Origin: a virus
Virus record (IMG/VR): IMGVR_UViG_3300037468_000302
Location: 1-42,533 of that record
Length of the DNA stretch: 42,533 nt
Direction: 5' to 3' (one strand)
Shown piece by piece: positions 31,492 to 39,315 of the stretch. The notes under the pieces were generated by a model. It was not told the origin of the DNA. It saw only the letters and a program-made list of their open reading frames with translations, and ran no database searches. Positions within the stretch are counted from its first letter, which is position 1. The number at the start of each line of letters is the position of its first letter. Made by a program: the position numbers and the translations under genes.

Positions 31492-31880
31492 ATTTCAAGA
31501 ACGTAACTGTAACAAAGGAAGAGTTTGCTAATGTTCTGTTTGCATCCGCAAAGGTTATGACCCTGGTTGGTCTGATAAAGGAAATCACTGACCTGGTGTA
31601 TGACAAGAATCAGGATTATGGGGATGCCTGGCAACGATACGGTATATTCACTCCTCTTATTCGCATCAACGATAAAATATTGCGCACTGAGACGCTGTCG
31701 GATGGAAGGCAAGCAATAATCGCTGATGAAGGTATTGAGGAAACTCTGAAGGATATTGTAGGCTATGCAGTACTTGCTCTCATGTGGCTGAATGTCAACA
31801 CAGATGTAAAGTTGGAAAAGTTGACTGCACAAGAAAGATTTTGGGATTTAGCAGACAATGCTGACAGACAAGCCAGGTAA
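31488..31880 (+). CDS. DUF1599 (nucleotide modification associated domain 1) protein
   Basis: A 130-residue protein. LVYDKNQDYGDAWQRYGIFTPLIRINDKILRTETLSDGRQAIIADEGIEETLKDIVGYAVLALMWLNVNT matches DUF1599/Nmad1, with the K-N-x-D-Y-G-x-A-W motif and the E-E-T-L-x-D-I-x-G-Y-A-V-L-A-L helix. The family was named for recurring next to DNA-base modification genes and resembles all-alpha NTP pyrophosphohydrolase folds. A substrate such as a modified pyrimidine nucleotide is plausible. It overlaps both neighbours by 4 nt and 23 nt, linking the modification operon to the polymerase. Confidence 0.8.
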   Translation: MNFKNVTVTKEEFANVLFASAKVMTLVGLIKEITDLVYDKNQDYGDAWQRYGIFTPLIRINDKILRTETLSDGRQAIIADEGIEETLKDIVGYAVLALMWLNVNTDVKLEKLTAQERFWDLADNADRQAR

Positions 31881-34383
31881 GAATAATCCTATATGCCAAG
31901 AATGTGGTCTTTATAAAGGCTGCATTTCTCCGTTCATGAAGCCAAGTGGTTCAAAAGAACCACGAGTCCTAATAGTAGGAGAGGCTCCAGGAGAAGAGGA
32001 AGATAAGCATGGCATACCTTTCTACGGAAGGTCTGGAGTGTTACTACGCACCACAGTAGAAGGTGTAGGATTACAGAATGATGAAGTGACTTACACGAAC
32101 GTGGTCAGGTGCAGACCTCCAGATAACAAGATTTCCAAGAATGCTATAAAATATTGTAAAGTATTTGCTCTTGATGAAATACACGAATATGACCCAGAAT
32201 ATGTGTTACTTATGGGGAACAGTCCGTTAGAGGGGATTCTAGGCGAGATAGGCATAACGAATTGGCATGGTGTTATAATAAAGAAGTTTGGTAGAAAGTA
32301 TATGCCTTTGTATCATCCTGCATATATACTACGGAATGCTTCTGTGACTGACGAGTGGTTGACAGCGTTCTTATCTATAACCGAGGATGAAAAGGAAGCA
32401 CACGAGTATGAGCTGATAATACCTCATACACAAATAGAAGTGAAGCAGATGCAGATGCACCTGGAGGAATGGCAGCATATTTCTTTTGATACTGAGGTGA
32501 CTTCTCTCAATCCGTTCTCTGGGCATTGTAAACTATTAGCAGTATCATTTGCTGTTCCAGGTAGGAAATATGCTGTACCTTTGGACCATAAGAAGAGTTG
32601 GTTTAGGAATAACGTAACTGTAAAGACTGTTATAAGAGATATATTAGAAAGTCATACTGGTGGAGTGATAGGACAAAATCTCAAATTCGACCAATTGCAT
32701 GCTAGGAGGCACTTAGGAGCATATTTCACAGGCTATTCAGACACCATGCTTATAAGCCATATGTTAGATAGCAAGCCAGGACTACACGGTTTGAAGAGAT
32801 TGGCAGGTATATACTGTGGGATGTATGGTTATGAGGCTGAATTAGATGCTTATGTTACATCACACAGGGAGGCCAACCCAAGATTTGGTGGCAACTATGG
32901 TGAGATACCTTTGGAAATCTTGTTGCCATACGCTGCAGCAGATGCTGAGGCGACACTAAAAGTGTATGATACGTTATATGATAAGCTAACACCTAAGCAG
33001 CGGAATCTATTGAAAGAACTAGTTATGCAGTTCAGTGATATGTTGTGCGAAATACAGCATAATGGTATGGTGTTAGATAAGCACATGACTCGTAGGTATG
33101 TTAATTTGTATGAGTTGTTCTACAACGATTTATACACTAAGCTAATACATAATAAGCATGTAAAGAAACTCTTGGAAATCCATAAAGACAAGAAGGATTT
33201 CAAATTCAATCCGAATTCTAATCCTCAAATAGCAGAGCTATACTTTGATATATGTAAGATTCCTGTGGCTGAATATACTCCCACTGGAAAAGGCTCTACC
33301 AAGGCAACTCTCTATAAGAAAATAGAGCCAAGATTTCCAATATTGTATAGTGTGAGACAGTATAAATTGCTGGGTAAGATGCTGTCTACTTATCTTAGAC
33401 CTGCAGATACAGGTTCATGGTTGTCAGATGATGGCAGAGTAAGGTCAACATATAATTTGCACGGCACCAGGACTAGTCGTATATCTAGCAGCAATCCGAA
33501 TCTACAAAATATTCCGACGCCAGAGAAGGAACCTGGCACGTTGCTGGAGTATAAGCCTATAAAGAATATATTCACTCATTCCTATGTAGACCTGGCAGCT
33601 AAGAACTATGTAGATAGGTATTGTGGTGGGGTGTTATTATCTGCTGATTATTCAGGTATGGAACTTAGAGTATTTGCCAGCCTTGCCAGGTGCAAACCGA
33701 TGATAGAAATACATGAGTCAGGTATGGACTTTCACACAATGGTTGCCAGTATGGCTAGTGGTATTCCCTATGCTAAAATTGATAAGCCTACCAGATACAT
33801 ATACAAATGGACGAATTGGACTTTACTTTATGGAGGTGGTGTAGGAACTCTGGTGGCTATGTATGATATGAGTGAGGATGAGGCTAAGACGGTAGTAGAT
33901 AGGTATTATAAACAATTTCCTGAGGTACTGGAATACAGACAGGAATGTGTGGAGTTTGCGGAGAAGAACGGTTATATAGAAAGTCCATTTGGTAGGAGGG
34001 AGGGATTATCAGAGATAAATAGTCAGGATAAGCAATACAGGTCAAAGGCAGCACGTGAGGCTATAAACATGCCAGTGCAATCTGCTGCATCAGACCTGAC
34101 TTTATGTGCTGCTACGATTATTTCCAACCAACTGAGCGGCAGTGATGCTAAGCTAGTAAACACAGTTCATGATAGCATATTGCTTGATGTTCCTAGACGT
34201 GAAATAGATGCCATTGCAGATATGTGTATAGATGCAATGGAAAACATAAAGGAATTCAAAGAAGATTATTTTCCCAGTATAGACTTTGATTGGTTGATAT
34301 GTCCACTCAAGGCAGATATTGAAGTAGGTACTCACTATGGTTCAGAAATAAGTATAGAGGAATGGGAGGGCTTGTATGGATGA
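31858..34383 (+). CDS. Family-4 uracil-DNA glycosylase fused to family-A DNA polymerase
   Basis: An 841-residue protein. Residues 1-180: CQECGLYKGC..PFMKPSG..LIVGEAPGEEEDKHGIPFYGRSG and VVRCRPPDN...YC supply the family-4 UDG motifs and four Cys for an iron-sulphur cluster; YHPAYILR follows. Residues 200-390: proofreading exonuclease motifs FDTEVTSL, NLKFDQ and PYAAADAEATLKVYD. Residues 430-841: polymerase motifs ADYSGMELRVFASLA (A), the O-helix R-x3-Lys650-W-T-N-Trp654..YG, and VHDSILLD (C; Ser for the usual Glu). A phage polymerase with a UDG head would remove or avoid uracil during copying. Trp654 occupies the E. coli Pol I Phe762 position, which is unusual. Confidence 0.88.
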   Translation: MLTDKPGKNNPICQECGLYKGCISPFMKPSGSKEPRVLIVGEAPGEEEDKHGIPFYGRSGVLLRTTVEGVGLQNDEVTYTNVVRCRPPDNKISKNAIKYCKVFALDEIHEYDPEYVLLMGNSPLEGILGEIGITNWHGVIIKKFGRKYMPLYHPAYILRNASVTDEWLTAFLSITEDEKEAHEYELIIPHTQIEVKQMQMHLEEWQHISFDTEVTSLNPFSGHCKLLAVSFAVPGRKYAVPLDHKKSWFRNNVTVKTVIRDILESHTGGVIGQNLKFDQLHARRHLGAYFTGYSDTMLISHMLDSKPGLHGLKRLAGIYCGMYGYEAELDAYVTSHREANPRFGGNYGEIPLEILLPYAAADAEATLKVYDTLYDKLTPKQRNLLKELVMQFSDMLCEIQHNGMVLDKHMTRRYVNLYELFYNDLYTKLIHNKHVKKLLEIHKDKKDFKFNPNSNPQIAELYFDICKIPVAEYTPTGKGSTKATLYKKIEPRFPILYSVRQYKLLGKMLSTYLRPADTGSWLSDDGRVRSTYNLHGTRTSRISSSNPNLQNIPTPEKEPGTLLEYKPIKNIFTHSYVDLAAKNYVDRYCGGVLLSADYSGMELRVFASLARCKPMIEIHESGMDFHTMVASMASGIPYAKIDKPTRYIYKWTNWTLLYGGGVGTLVAMYDMSEDEAKTVVDRYYKQFPEVLEYRQECVEFAEKNGYIESPFGRREGLSEINSQDKQYRSKAAREAINMPVQSAASDLTLCAATIISNQLSGSDAKLVNTVHDSILLDVPRREIDAIADMCIDAMENIKEFKEDYFPSIDFDWLICPLKADIEVGTHYGSEISIEEWEGLYG

Positions 34384-34576
34384 CGATGACTTGTTACTAG
34401 TTCAAATAGAAGCACTACAGTCTTCTGTTGAAATGGTGAATTCTCTTATGGAACAAAACCGAGAATTGATAACAGCCTTAGAAAGGATTGTATCGGCAAA
34501 GTATTGGATTGGTAGGGATTATAAATTATTTGCCGAAGGAATTTTGCTAAAGATGAAGGAGAAACGCAATGGGTAG
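34376..34576 (+). CDS. Small coiled-coil protein
   Basis: A 66-residue protein with an acidic N-terminus (MDDDD) and heptad-like leucines/valines through SSVEMVNSLMEQNRELITALERIV. It overlaps the polymerase by 8 nt and the next gene by 8 nt. Unknown role, perhaps an accessory subunit. Confidence 0.55.
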   Translation: MDDDDLLLVQIEALQSSVEMVNSLMEQNRELITALERIVSAKYWIGRDYKLFAEGILLKMKEKRNG

Positions 34577-35072
34577 AGTAATAGAAGTTATGTTCCCTGG
34601 TGACGAGAAAGTAATAATAAATCTTGATGAACTCTTGGAAATCCATGAAGAAAATCTGATATCTGAATATGCCAAACAGGCATCATTTTATGCTTATTAT
34701 GGCACGCTATATAACCGTGCTGATAGGTCGGTTATGGAGTTGGATGCTAAGAAGGAATCCTTGTATGCCGAGATAGAATTGGACTATAGAGAGGAATATA
34801 AGGATGAGAAGACCACAGAGGGTAAAATCAAGTCATTAGTCTTGACGGATGAGAGTTATGCCAAACAGCTGACAAAATACAACTATGCCATATACCGCAA
34901 AGGTATTATGCGCACGCTTATGGATGCGTTGAAGATGAGAGCAGATATGCTAGTATCTATGGGAGCACATTTGCGTGCGGAATATGAGCAAACTGGCATG
35001 AACATGAAGAGGGATAAATTCCTCGAAGACTTTGAGGCTAGTTTAGACAAGATAAAGAAGAAGCAAGTTTAG
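34569..35072 (+). CDS. Helical protein upstream of ssDNA-binding protein, possible recombination mediator
   Basis: A 167-residue, almost fully helical, charged protein (LDELLEIHEENLISEYAKQASFYAYYGTLYNRADRSVMEL...TLMDALKMRADMLVSMGAHLRAEYEQTG). In phages with UvsX/gp32-type systems a similar helical protein next to the SSB gene acts like T4 UvsY, loading recombinase onto SSB-coated DNA. This fits the order here (this gene, SSB, SbcD, RecA). The sequence itself gives no decisive motif. The gene ends with a CAAGTTTAGT copy that runs into a TATAAT. Confidence 0.5.
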   Translation: MGRVIEVMFPGDEKVIINLDELLEIHEENLISEYAKQASFYAYYGTLYNRADRSVMELDAKKESLYAEIELDYREEYKDEKTTEGKIKSLVLTDESYAKQLTKYNYAIYRKGIMRTLMDALKMRADMLVSMGAHLRAEYEQTGMNMKRDKFLEDFEASLDKIKKKQV

Positions 35073-35078
35073 TATAAT
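35064..35078 (+). promoter_or_regulatory. CAAGTTTAGT element with embedded -10
   Basis: The repeated CAAGTTTAGT word overlaps a TATAAT at 35073-35078, and a structured RNA begins 11 nt later. No host-type -35 is present at normal spacing. It could be a promoter read by a phage sigma-like factor. Confidence 0.35.
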
Positions 35079-35088
35079 ATGATGAATA

Positions 35089-35180
35089 TGCCAGCTCTGC
35101 AACCCATAGAATTCAGCCTCCATGGGATGGGCAGCAAAACGATCTAGCTCCACAACGTGGTTCGAGTCCTCGGCTGGCAC
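35089..35180 (+). tRNA. tRNA-like element (degenerate or non-canonical)
   Basis: TGCCAGC (35089-35095) pairs over 7 bp with GCTGGCA (35173-35179) as an acceptor-like stem. GTGGTTCGAGTCC supplies a near-perfect T-arm (loop TTCGAGT; 4 of 5 stem pairs). Between them there is no canonical D-arm. A 17-nt stem-loop GCCTC-CATGGGA-TGGGC (35116-35132) would give a TGG (Pro) anticodon but lacks the usual U33. Total length is about 91 nt and CCA is not encoded. It may be a decayed tRNA, a class with odd arms, or a tRNA-like RNA. It contains the only GATC of the window (35141). Confidence 0.4.
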
Positions 35181-35221
35181 TTGAGTCCGCAAAGACTTAA
35201 TAAAATTTGAAAAGGAGAAAT

Positions 35222-36073
35222 ATGAGTACAAAAGTAGTTCCCACGAAACAGGTCAATAAACTTGATAAGTTACGAGAGAGGTTGTCCCAAATTGATACCG
35301 GAATGGGTTCCGGATTCTTCGGACCGAAAGAAGGTCGTAACCTTATCCGAATTCTGCCTCCTGTGGGCGATATGGAGTTTTTCTTTCAGCCAGTAGGTAA
35401 ACATTACTTCCCTCCGGATGGCAAGAAGTATTCCTATTGTCCAAGTTTCACAAGCGACGGTGAGCTGCCGTGTCCAGTTTGTGAATTGGTTACAGAATTG
35501 AAGAACGCTGGAGAAAAGAAACTGTCTGATGATTTACGTGTAAAGCGTTCTTTCTGGATGAATGTAATCAACCGAGACGATGAAGGCAAGGGTGTTGCAG
35601 TATATACACCTGGCATAATTGTATTCTCGGAGATTTCCAGTCTGATTACAGACCCAGATTATGGTGATATCACTGACGTTCTGAACGGTTATGATATCAT
35701 CGTTGAAAAGAGTGGTACAGGTAGAGAGACCGAATACCACGTCAAACCTCGTCCCAAAGTTACTCCTCTAACAGCGGATGAGGACCAGCTGGAAGCGTGG
35801 TTGGAAAAGGCTAAAGACTTGTCGTTCATAGAGGTCAGTGATGACCCAGAGGAAGACAAGACTCTGTCTAAGGGACACGCTATCTATGTTCTTCCCTACG
35901 ACCGCATCATGAAAGAGTACAAACTGGATGAATTCTTTGGTGCTGAGGAAGAAGAGGAGGAAGAGGAAGAAGAGGCTGAGGAAGAAGAGGAGGAAGAAAC
36001 TCCCAAGCCTAAAAAACATGCAGTAACCGAAGAGGTAGAATATCGTCGGCAGCGACGTGCTGTTCGGAGATAG
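35222..36073 (+). CDS. gp32-like single-stranded DNA-binding protein
   Basis: 283 residues from ATG 35222 (AAGGAGAAAT ahead; a TTG at 35207 precedes the ribosome site). The pattern RNLIRILPPVGDMEFFFQPVGKHYF..CPSF..CPVCELVTEL has the Cys/His zinc site of T4 gp32-type SSBs, followed by an OB-type region with basic/aromatic residues (KRSFWMNVINRD; EYHVKPRPKVTPLT). The C-terminus is a long Glu run (about residues 240-262) ending in a basic tail, the acidic protein-interaction tail usual for SSBs. It coats ssDNA during replication and recruits polymerase, helicase and recombination proteins. Confidence 0.85.
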   Translation: MSTKVVPTKQVNKLDKLRERLSQIDTGMGSGFFGPKEGRNLIRILPPVGDMEFFFQPVGKHYFPPDGKKYSYCPSFTSDGELPCPVCELVTELKNAGEKKLSDDLRVKRSFWMNVINRDDEGKGVAVYTPGIIVFSEISSLITDPDYGDITDVLNGYDIIVEKSGTGRETEYHVKPRPKVTPLTADEDQLEAWLEKAKDLSFIEVSDDPEEDKTLSKGHAIYVLPYDRIMKEYKLDEFFGAEEEEEEEEEEAEEEEEEETPKPKKHAVTEEVEYRRQRRAVRR

Positions 36074-36075
36074 TA

Positions 36076-37260
36076 TTGAAAATCTGTCACTTTGCGGACT
36101 CACATATAGGTGCTAGTACAGACGGTCCAACGGATTCAGAAACTGGCTTGAACGGGAGAGTGCTAGATTTTCTGGATTCGTTGGACTGTTTAATTGACTA
36201 TTGCATAGATAACAATGCAGATATCGTGTTATTTGCAGGGGATGCCTTCAATAAACATTCACCAAATGCTGTTATGCTGAACGAATATACCAAACGAATA
36301 TATAGGTTATCACGCTATTGTCCCGTGGTATTGCTGGTTGGAAATCATGATGTTCCTTATGCTAATGCAGAAAAGGTATCATCATTGGCAGTGTATAATG
36401 CTCTTAATTTGGACAACATTATAATAGGCAATAAATTCGAAGTTCTGGATATAGATACTAAGGGAGGACCATTACAAGTTGCTACATTTCCTTATCCTTC
36501 CAGACAAATATTCAAGTCACAGAAGGACATTTCCAATAAGCTAAAAGAGTTGGAGGAATTGATAGATGATAAATCTCCAGCTATACTACTTGGTCATTTT
36601 GGTGTACAGGGAGCAGCTATACAAAGTGGATTAGCAAGCTATCACATAAATGATGAGGCTCAGTTAGATATGTCGTGGTTGAAAAGAGGACCATGGGACT
36701 ACGTTGCTCTTGGTCATATTCATAACTATCAGATTTTGCATGACTCTCCACCAGTAATATATCCTGGCAGTATAGATAGGGTGGACTTTGGAGAGGAGTT
36801 TGACGATAAAGGGTTTGTATGGGTGGATATTTCCAAGAAATCTCTAAGTCATTATTTTGTAAGTGTAAATCCCAGACCGATGGTTACGCTAAACTATTCA
36901 TTCGATAACACCTCTAGGCATATGACTAGAAAGATAGTAGATGATATAGAGAGTAGAGATTTGAAAGACAGTTTGGTTAGAGTAAGGATTAGTGCTCCAG
37001 AGAAATTATCTGATATGATTAGAACTGCAGAAATCTATGATGCACTGAAAGGTAGTTATTATATACACTCATTATCTATAAATCGCATCAGAGATTTGCC
37101 TGAATCTAGACTAGGTGACGTTGGTGTTCCGTTATCGTCCCTGCCAAGTTTAGATTTAATAGATAGGTACTTTACATCTGTCAGCAAGCTAGTAGGTAAA
37201 GAGAAGAGAGAATTGTTAAAGTTGGCTGCAGATATTGTTCAGGAGGTAGACAATGAATGA
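36076..37260 (+). CDS. SbcD/Mre11-like (T4 gp47-type) nuclease subunit
   Basis: A 394-residue protein beginning at TTG 36076 (CGGAGA ahead, 2 nt after the SSB stop); the frame begins directly with the first metal motif, so no other start is possible. KICHFADSHIG, DIVLFAGDAFNKHSP, VLLVGNHDVPY, LLGHFGV and ALGHIHNYQ are the five calcineurin-like phosphoesterase motifs. The ATPase partner (SbcC/gp46) is not in this window. The enzyme would process DNA ends for recombination-dependent replication. Confidence 0.85.
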   Translation: MKICHFADSHIGASTDGPTDSETGLNGRVLDFLDSLDCLIDYCIDNNADIVLFAGDAFNKHSPNAVMLNEYTKRIYRLSRYCPVVLLVGNHDVPYANAEKVSSLAVYNALNLDNIIIGNKFEVLDIDTKGGPLQVATFPYPSRQIFKSQKDISNKLKELEELIDDKSPAILLGHFGVQGAAIQSGLASYHINDEAQLDMSWLKRGPWDYVALGHIHNYQILHDSPPVIYPGSIDRVDFGEEFDDKGFVWVDISKKSLSHYFVSVNPRPMVTLNYSFDNTSRHMTRKIVDDIESRDLKDSLVRVRISAPEKLSDMIRTAEIYDALKGSYYIHSLSINRIRDLPESRLGDVGVPLSSLPSLDLIDRYFTSVSKLVGKEKRELLKLAADIVQEVDNE

Positions 37261-37402
37261 TATGATAATAGGTATAACACTGGCAATTATTATTTTATTG
37301 ATTAGGAAATTGGTGGTACAATACGGGATTTCCAAGAAAGAAATAGAACTAGAAAAGATGGCACAGGAAGACATGAAAGAAGCCATGAGGCATTATGACT
37401 AA
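37253..37402 (+). CDS. Small single-pass membrane protein (49 residues)
   Basis: Begins MNDMIIGITLAIIILLIRKL with a perfect AGGAGG ribosome site 6 nt before the ATG, overlapping the SbcD-like stop by 8 nt and the RecA start by 8 nt. The first 20 residues form one transmembrane helix; the rest is a charged helix (KKEIELEKMAQEDMKEAMRHYD). Its small size hides it from length-filtered gene calls. Function unknown. Confidence 0.65.
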   Translation: MNDMIIGITLAIIILLIRKLVVQYGISKKEIELEKMAQEDMKEAMRHYD

Positions 37403-38375
37403 GATTTCTGATGATTTGAAACATAAGAAATTGAGCGTTATGTTCCTTGATGATGATGATTCTCCATGCGTGGTATCGGAGTGGGTAAGTACAGGGTGTT
37501 TGGCTCTAGATGCCATAATGGGTGGAGGCTTGCCAGTCGGTAGGTTAGTAGAAATATTTGGAGACCCCTCGACTGGCAAGTCTCTTATAGCATCTCAGAT
37601 AGCAGCCATAGCACAGCAAATGGAAGCTACGGTATTATACATAGATACTGAGACAGCGGTATCTAAAGACATGATGGCTGAGGTAGGAGTTGATATTTCC
37701 AAACTCCTATACTCATCTCCTGATACAGTTGAGGAAGTATTCACGATTATAGACGAAACGATAGAATCTAAGCTGAGCGTAGACCCTGATGCTTTACTAG
37801 TTATAGTATGGGACAGTATAGCTGCCACCTCTATCCAACAGGAAATGGATGCTGACTTTGGAAAAGCTACAATGGGAAGGCACGCTGCACTTATAAGCCA
37901 GGGACTCAGGAAGATTACCAGGAAGATAGCTAAGAACAGTGTTTGCTTTATAGCCTTGAACCAGACCAAGGAAAAGATAGGTGTAATGTTTGGGGATAAT
38001 GTCACTACATTTGGAGGAAAGGCAGTATCGTTCCACTCTTCTATTAGACTTCACCTTCACATGGGTGGTAAGATAAAGATAGACAAGCATATAATAGGCA
38101 TAAATGTGAGGGCAGTTACGGATAAGAATAAGGTAGCAATACCTTATAGGGAGGCAATACTTCCGATTTACTTTGGGCACGGAATAGATGATGCTGAGGC
38201 AACATATATATTTCTGAAGGATGCAGAGGTTATAGCTGTCAGTGGTTCATCCAATACTATTTCCATCTTTGGTGCAGAATTCAAGTTCAAGAGAACTGCT
38301 TGGGATAAACTGTATGAAGATAATTATGATGCTATTGCAGCAATTGTTATGAGTGTCTATGATACTGCTAATTGA
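37395..38375 (+). CDS. RecA/UvsX-like recombinase
   Basis: A 326-residue protein. TGCLALDAIMGGGLPVGRLVEIFGDPSTGKSLIASQIA has the RecA N-terminal signature and Walker A (GDPSTGKS). VLYIDTETAVS, ALLVIVWDSIAAT (Walker B), CFIALNQTKEKIG (loop 1) and GGKAVSFHSSIRL (loop 2) are the expected motifs in order. It is shorter than bacterial RecA, like phage UvsX. It pairs homologous DNA for recombination-dependent replication with the SSB, UvsW and SbcD-like proteins of this window. Confidence 0.9.
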   Translation: MTKISDDLKHKKLSVMFLDDDDSPCVVSEWVSTGCLALDAIMGGGLPVGRLVEIFGDPSTGKSLIASQIAAIAQQMEATVLYIDTETAVSKDMMAEVGVDISKLLYSSPDTVEEVFTIIDETIESKLSVDPDALLVIVWDSIAATSIQQEMDADFGKATMGRHAALISQGLRKITRKIAKNSVCFIALNQTKEKIGVMFGDNVTTFGGKAVSFHSSIRLHLHMGGKIKIDKHIIGINVRAVTDKNKVAIPYREAILPIYFGHGIDDAEATYIFLKDAEVIAVSGSSNTISIFGAEFKFKRTAWDKLYEDNYDAIAAIVMSVYDTAN

Positions 38376-39315
38376 TGGGAACAATTTGGCATATAAGTGT
38401 AGGTTTGTGTTTAGCTTATCCTACAAAGGTATGGATGTTTCTGTAACCTATGGATTCATCAGTGTTCTATCCAGTCTTATGAGCAAATATAAGCCTTCCT
38501 CTATTATTGTATGTTGGGATGGAGGATTACCTGATTTCAGACGTGAGGCTCTACCTCAATATAAGGCTAATAGGGTGCATGACTGGGAAGAGGGAGAGCG
38601 TGATGAATTCTACAGGCAGATAAATGAGCTATGCGACTTTATACTTCCGATAATGGGAGTTATTTCCATTCAGCAGCAGGGAGCAGAAGCGGATGATTTA
38701 CTGTATCATGCTTCCAGAATCTTAGACGAGGAAGACATAATAATAGTGACTTCTGACAAGGATTTATATCAGGCATGTAATGGAAATGTTAGAGTTCTTC
38801 ATGGTGATACGCTCATGACAAAGAAAGATGTAGAGGACTACATAGGGTTGCCATTCAATAACCTAACAGATTGGAGAGCATTACAGGGTGATAAGACTGA
38901 TAACATTCCTGGTGTAGCTGGAATTGGTCAGGTTACAGCTACAAAACTGCTGGCTATATTTGGGGATGTAGTAGGTGTATATAATGCTGCCATGCGCATA
39001 AATCCAAAGAAGGATTTGATGAGTGATAGTATGGCAGCTAGGATTTGTTCATTTGGTATGGCTGCGCTAATAACCAATATAGTGGTGGCAAAACTATATC
39101 TGGATAAGGTAGGAGCACGAATAGCTATTATTTCCAATATCTATCCTTACAATGGTGCTAACATAGTTATGCTGAAAAGGTTCTTTATGTCTAGGGCATT
39201 CACATCTTTCCTGGCATCAGATTTATTCACTAATGTTAGGAAATTGAAGCCTCCTAAGATAAATCATAAAGCTGTGTTTCCAGTGAATATTGGTAGGAGG
39301 TTCCCAGTTGAATAA
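38359..39315 (+). CDS. 5'-3' exonuclease (FEN/T4 RNase H-like)
   Basis: 318 residues from ATG 38359 (the GTG at 38353 is also in frame, but MILLIDGNN is the natural start). LLIDGNNLAYK, IVCWDGGLPDFRREALPQYKANR, AEADDLLY, IIVTSDKDLYQACNG and LQGDKTDNIPGVAGIGQVTATKLL are the metal-binding Asp clusters and the helix-hairpin-helix of the FEN family. It removes RNA primers and flaps during lagging-strand synthesis. It overlaps RecA by 17 nt. Confidence 0.88.
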   Translation: MILLIDGNNLAYKCRFVFSLSYKGMDVSVTYGFISVLSSLMSKYKPSSIIVCWDGGLPDFRREALPQYKANRVHDWEEGERDEFYRQINELCDFILPIMGVISIQQQGAEADDLLYHASRILDEEDIIIVTSDKDLYQACNGNVRVLHGDTLMTKKDVEDYIGLPFNNLTDWRALQGDKTDNIPGVAGIGQVTATKLLAIFGDVVGVYNAAMRINPKKDLMSDSMAARICSFGMAALITNIVVAKLYLDKVGARIAIISNIYPYNGANIVMLKRFFMSRAFTSFLASDLFTNVRKLKPPKINHKAVFPVNIGRRFPVE

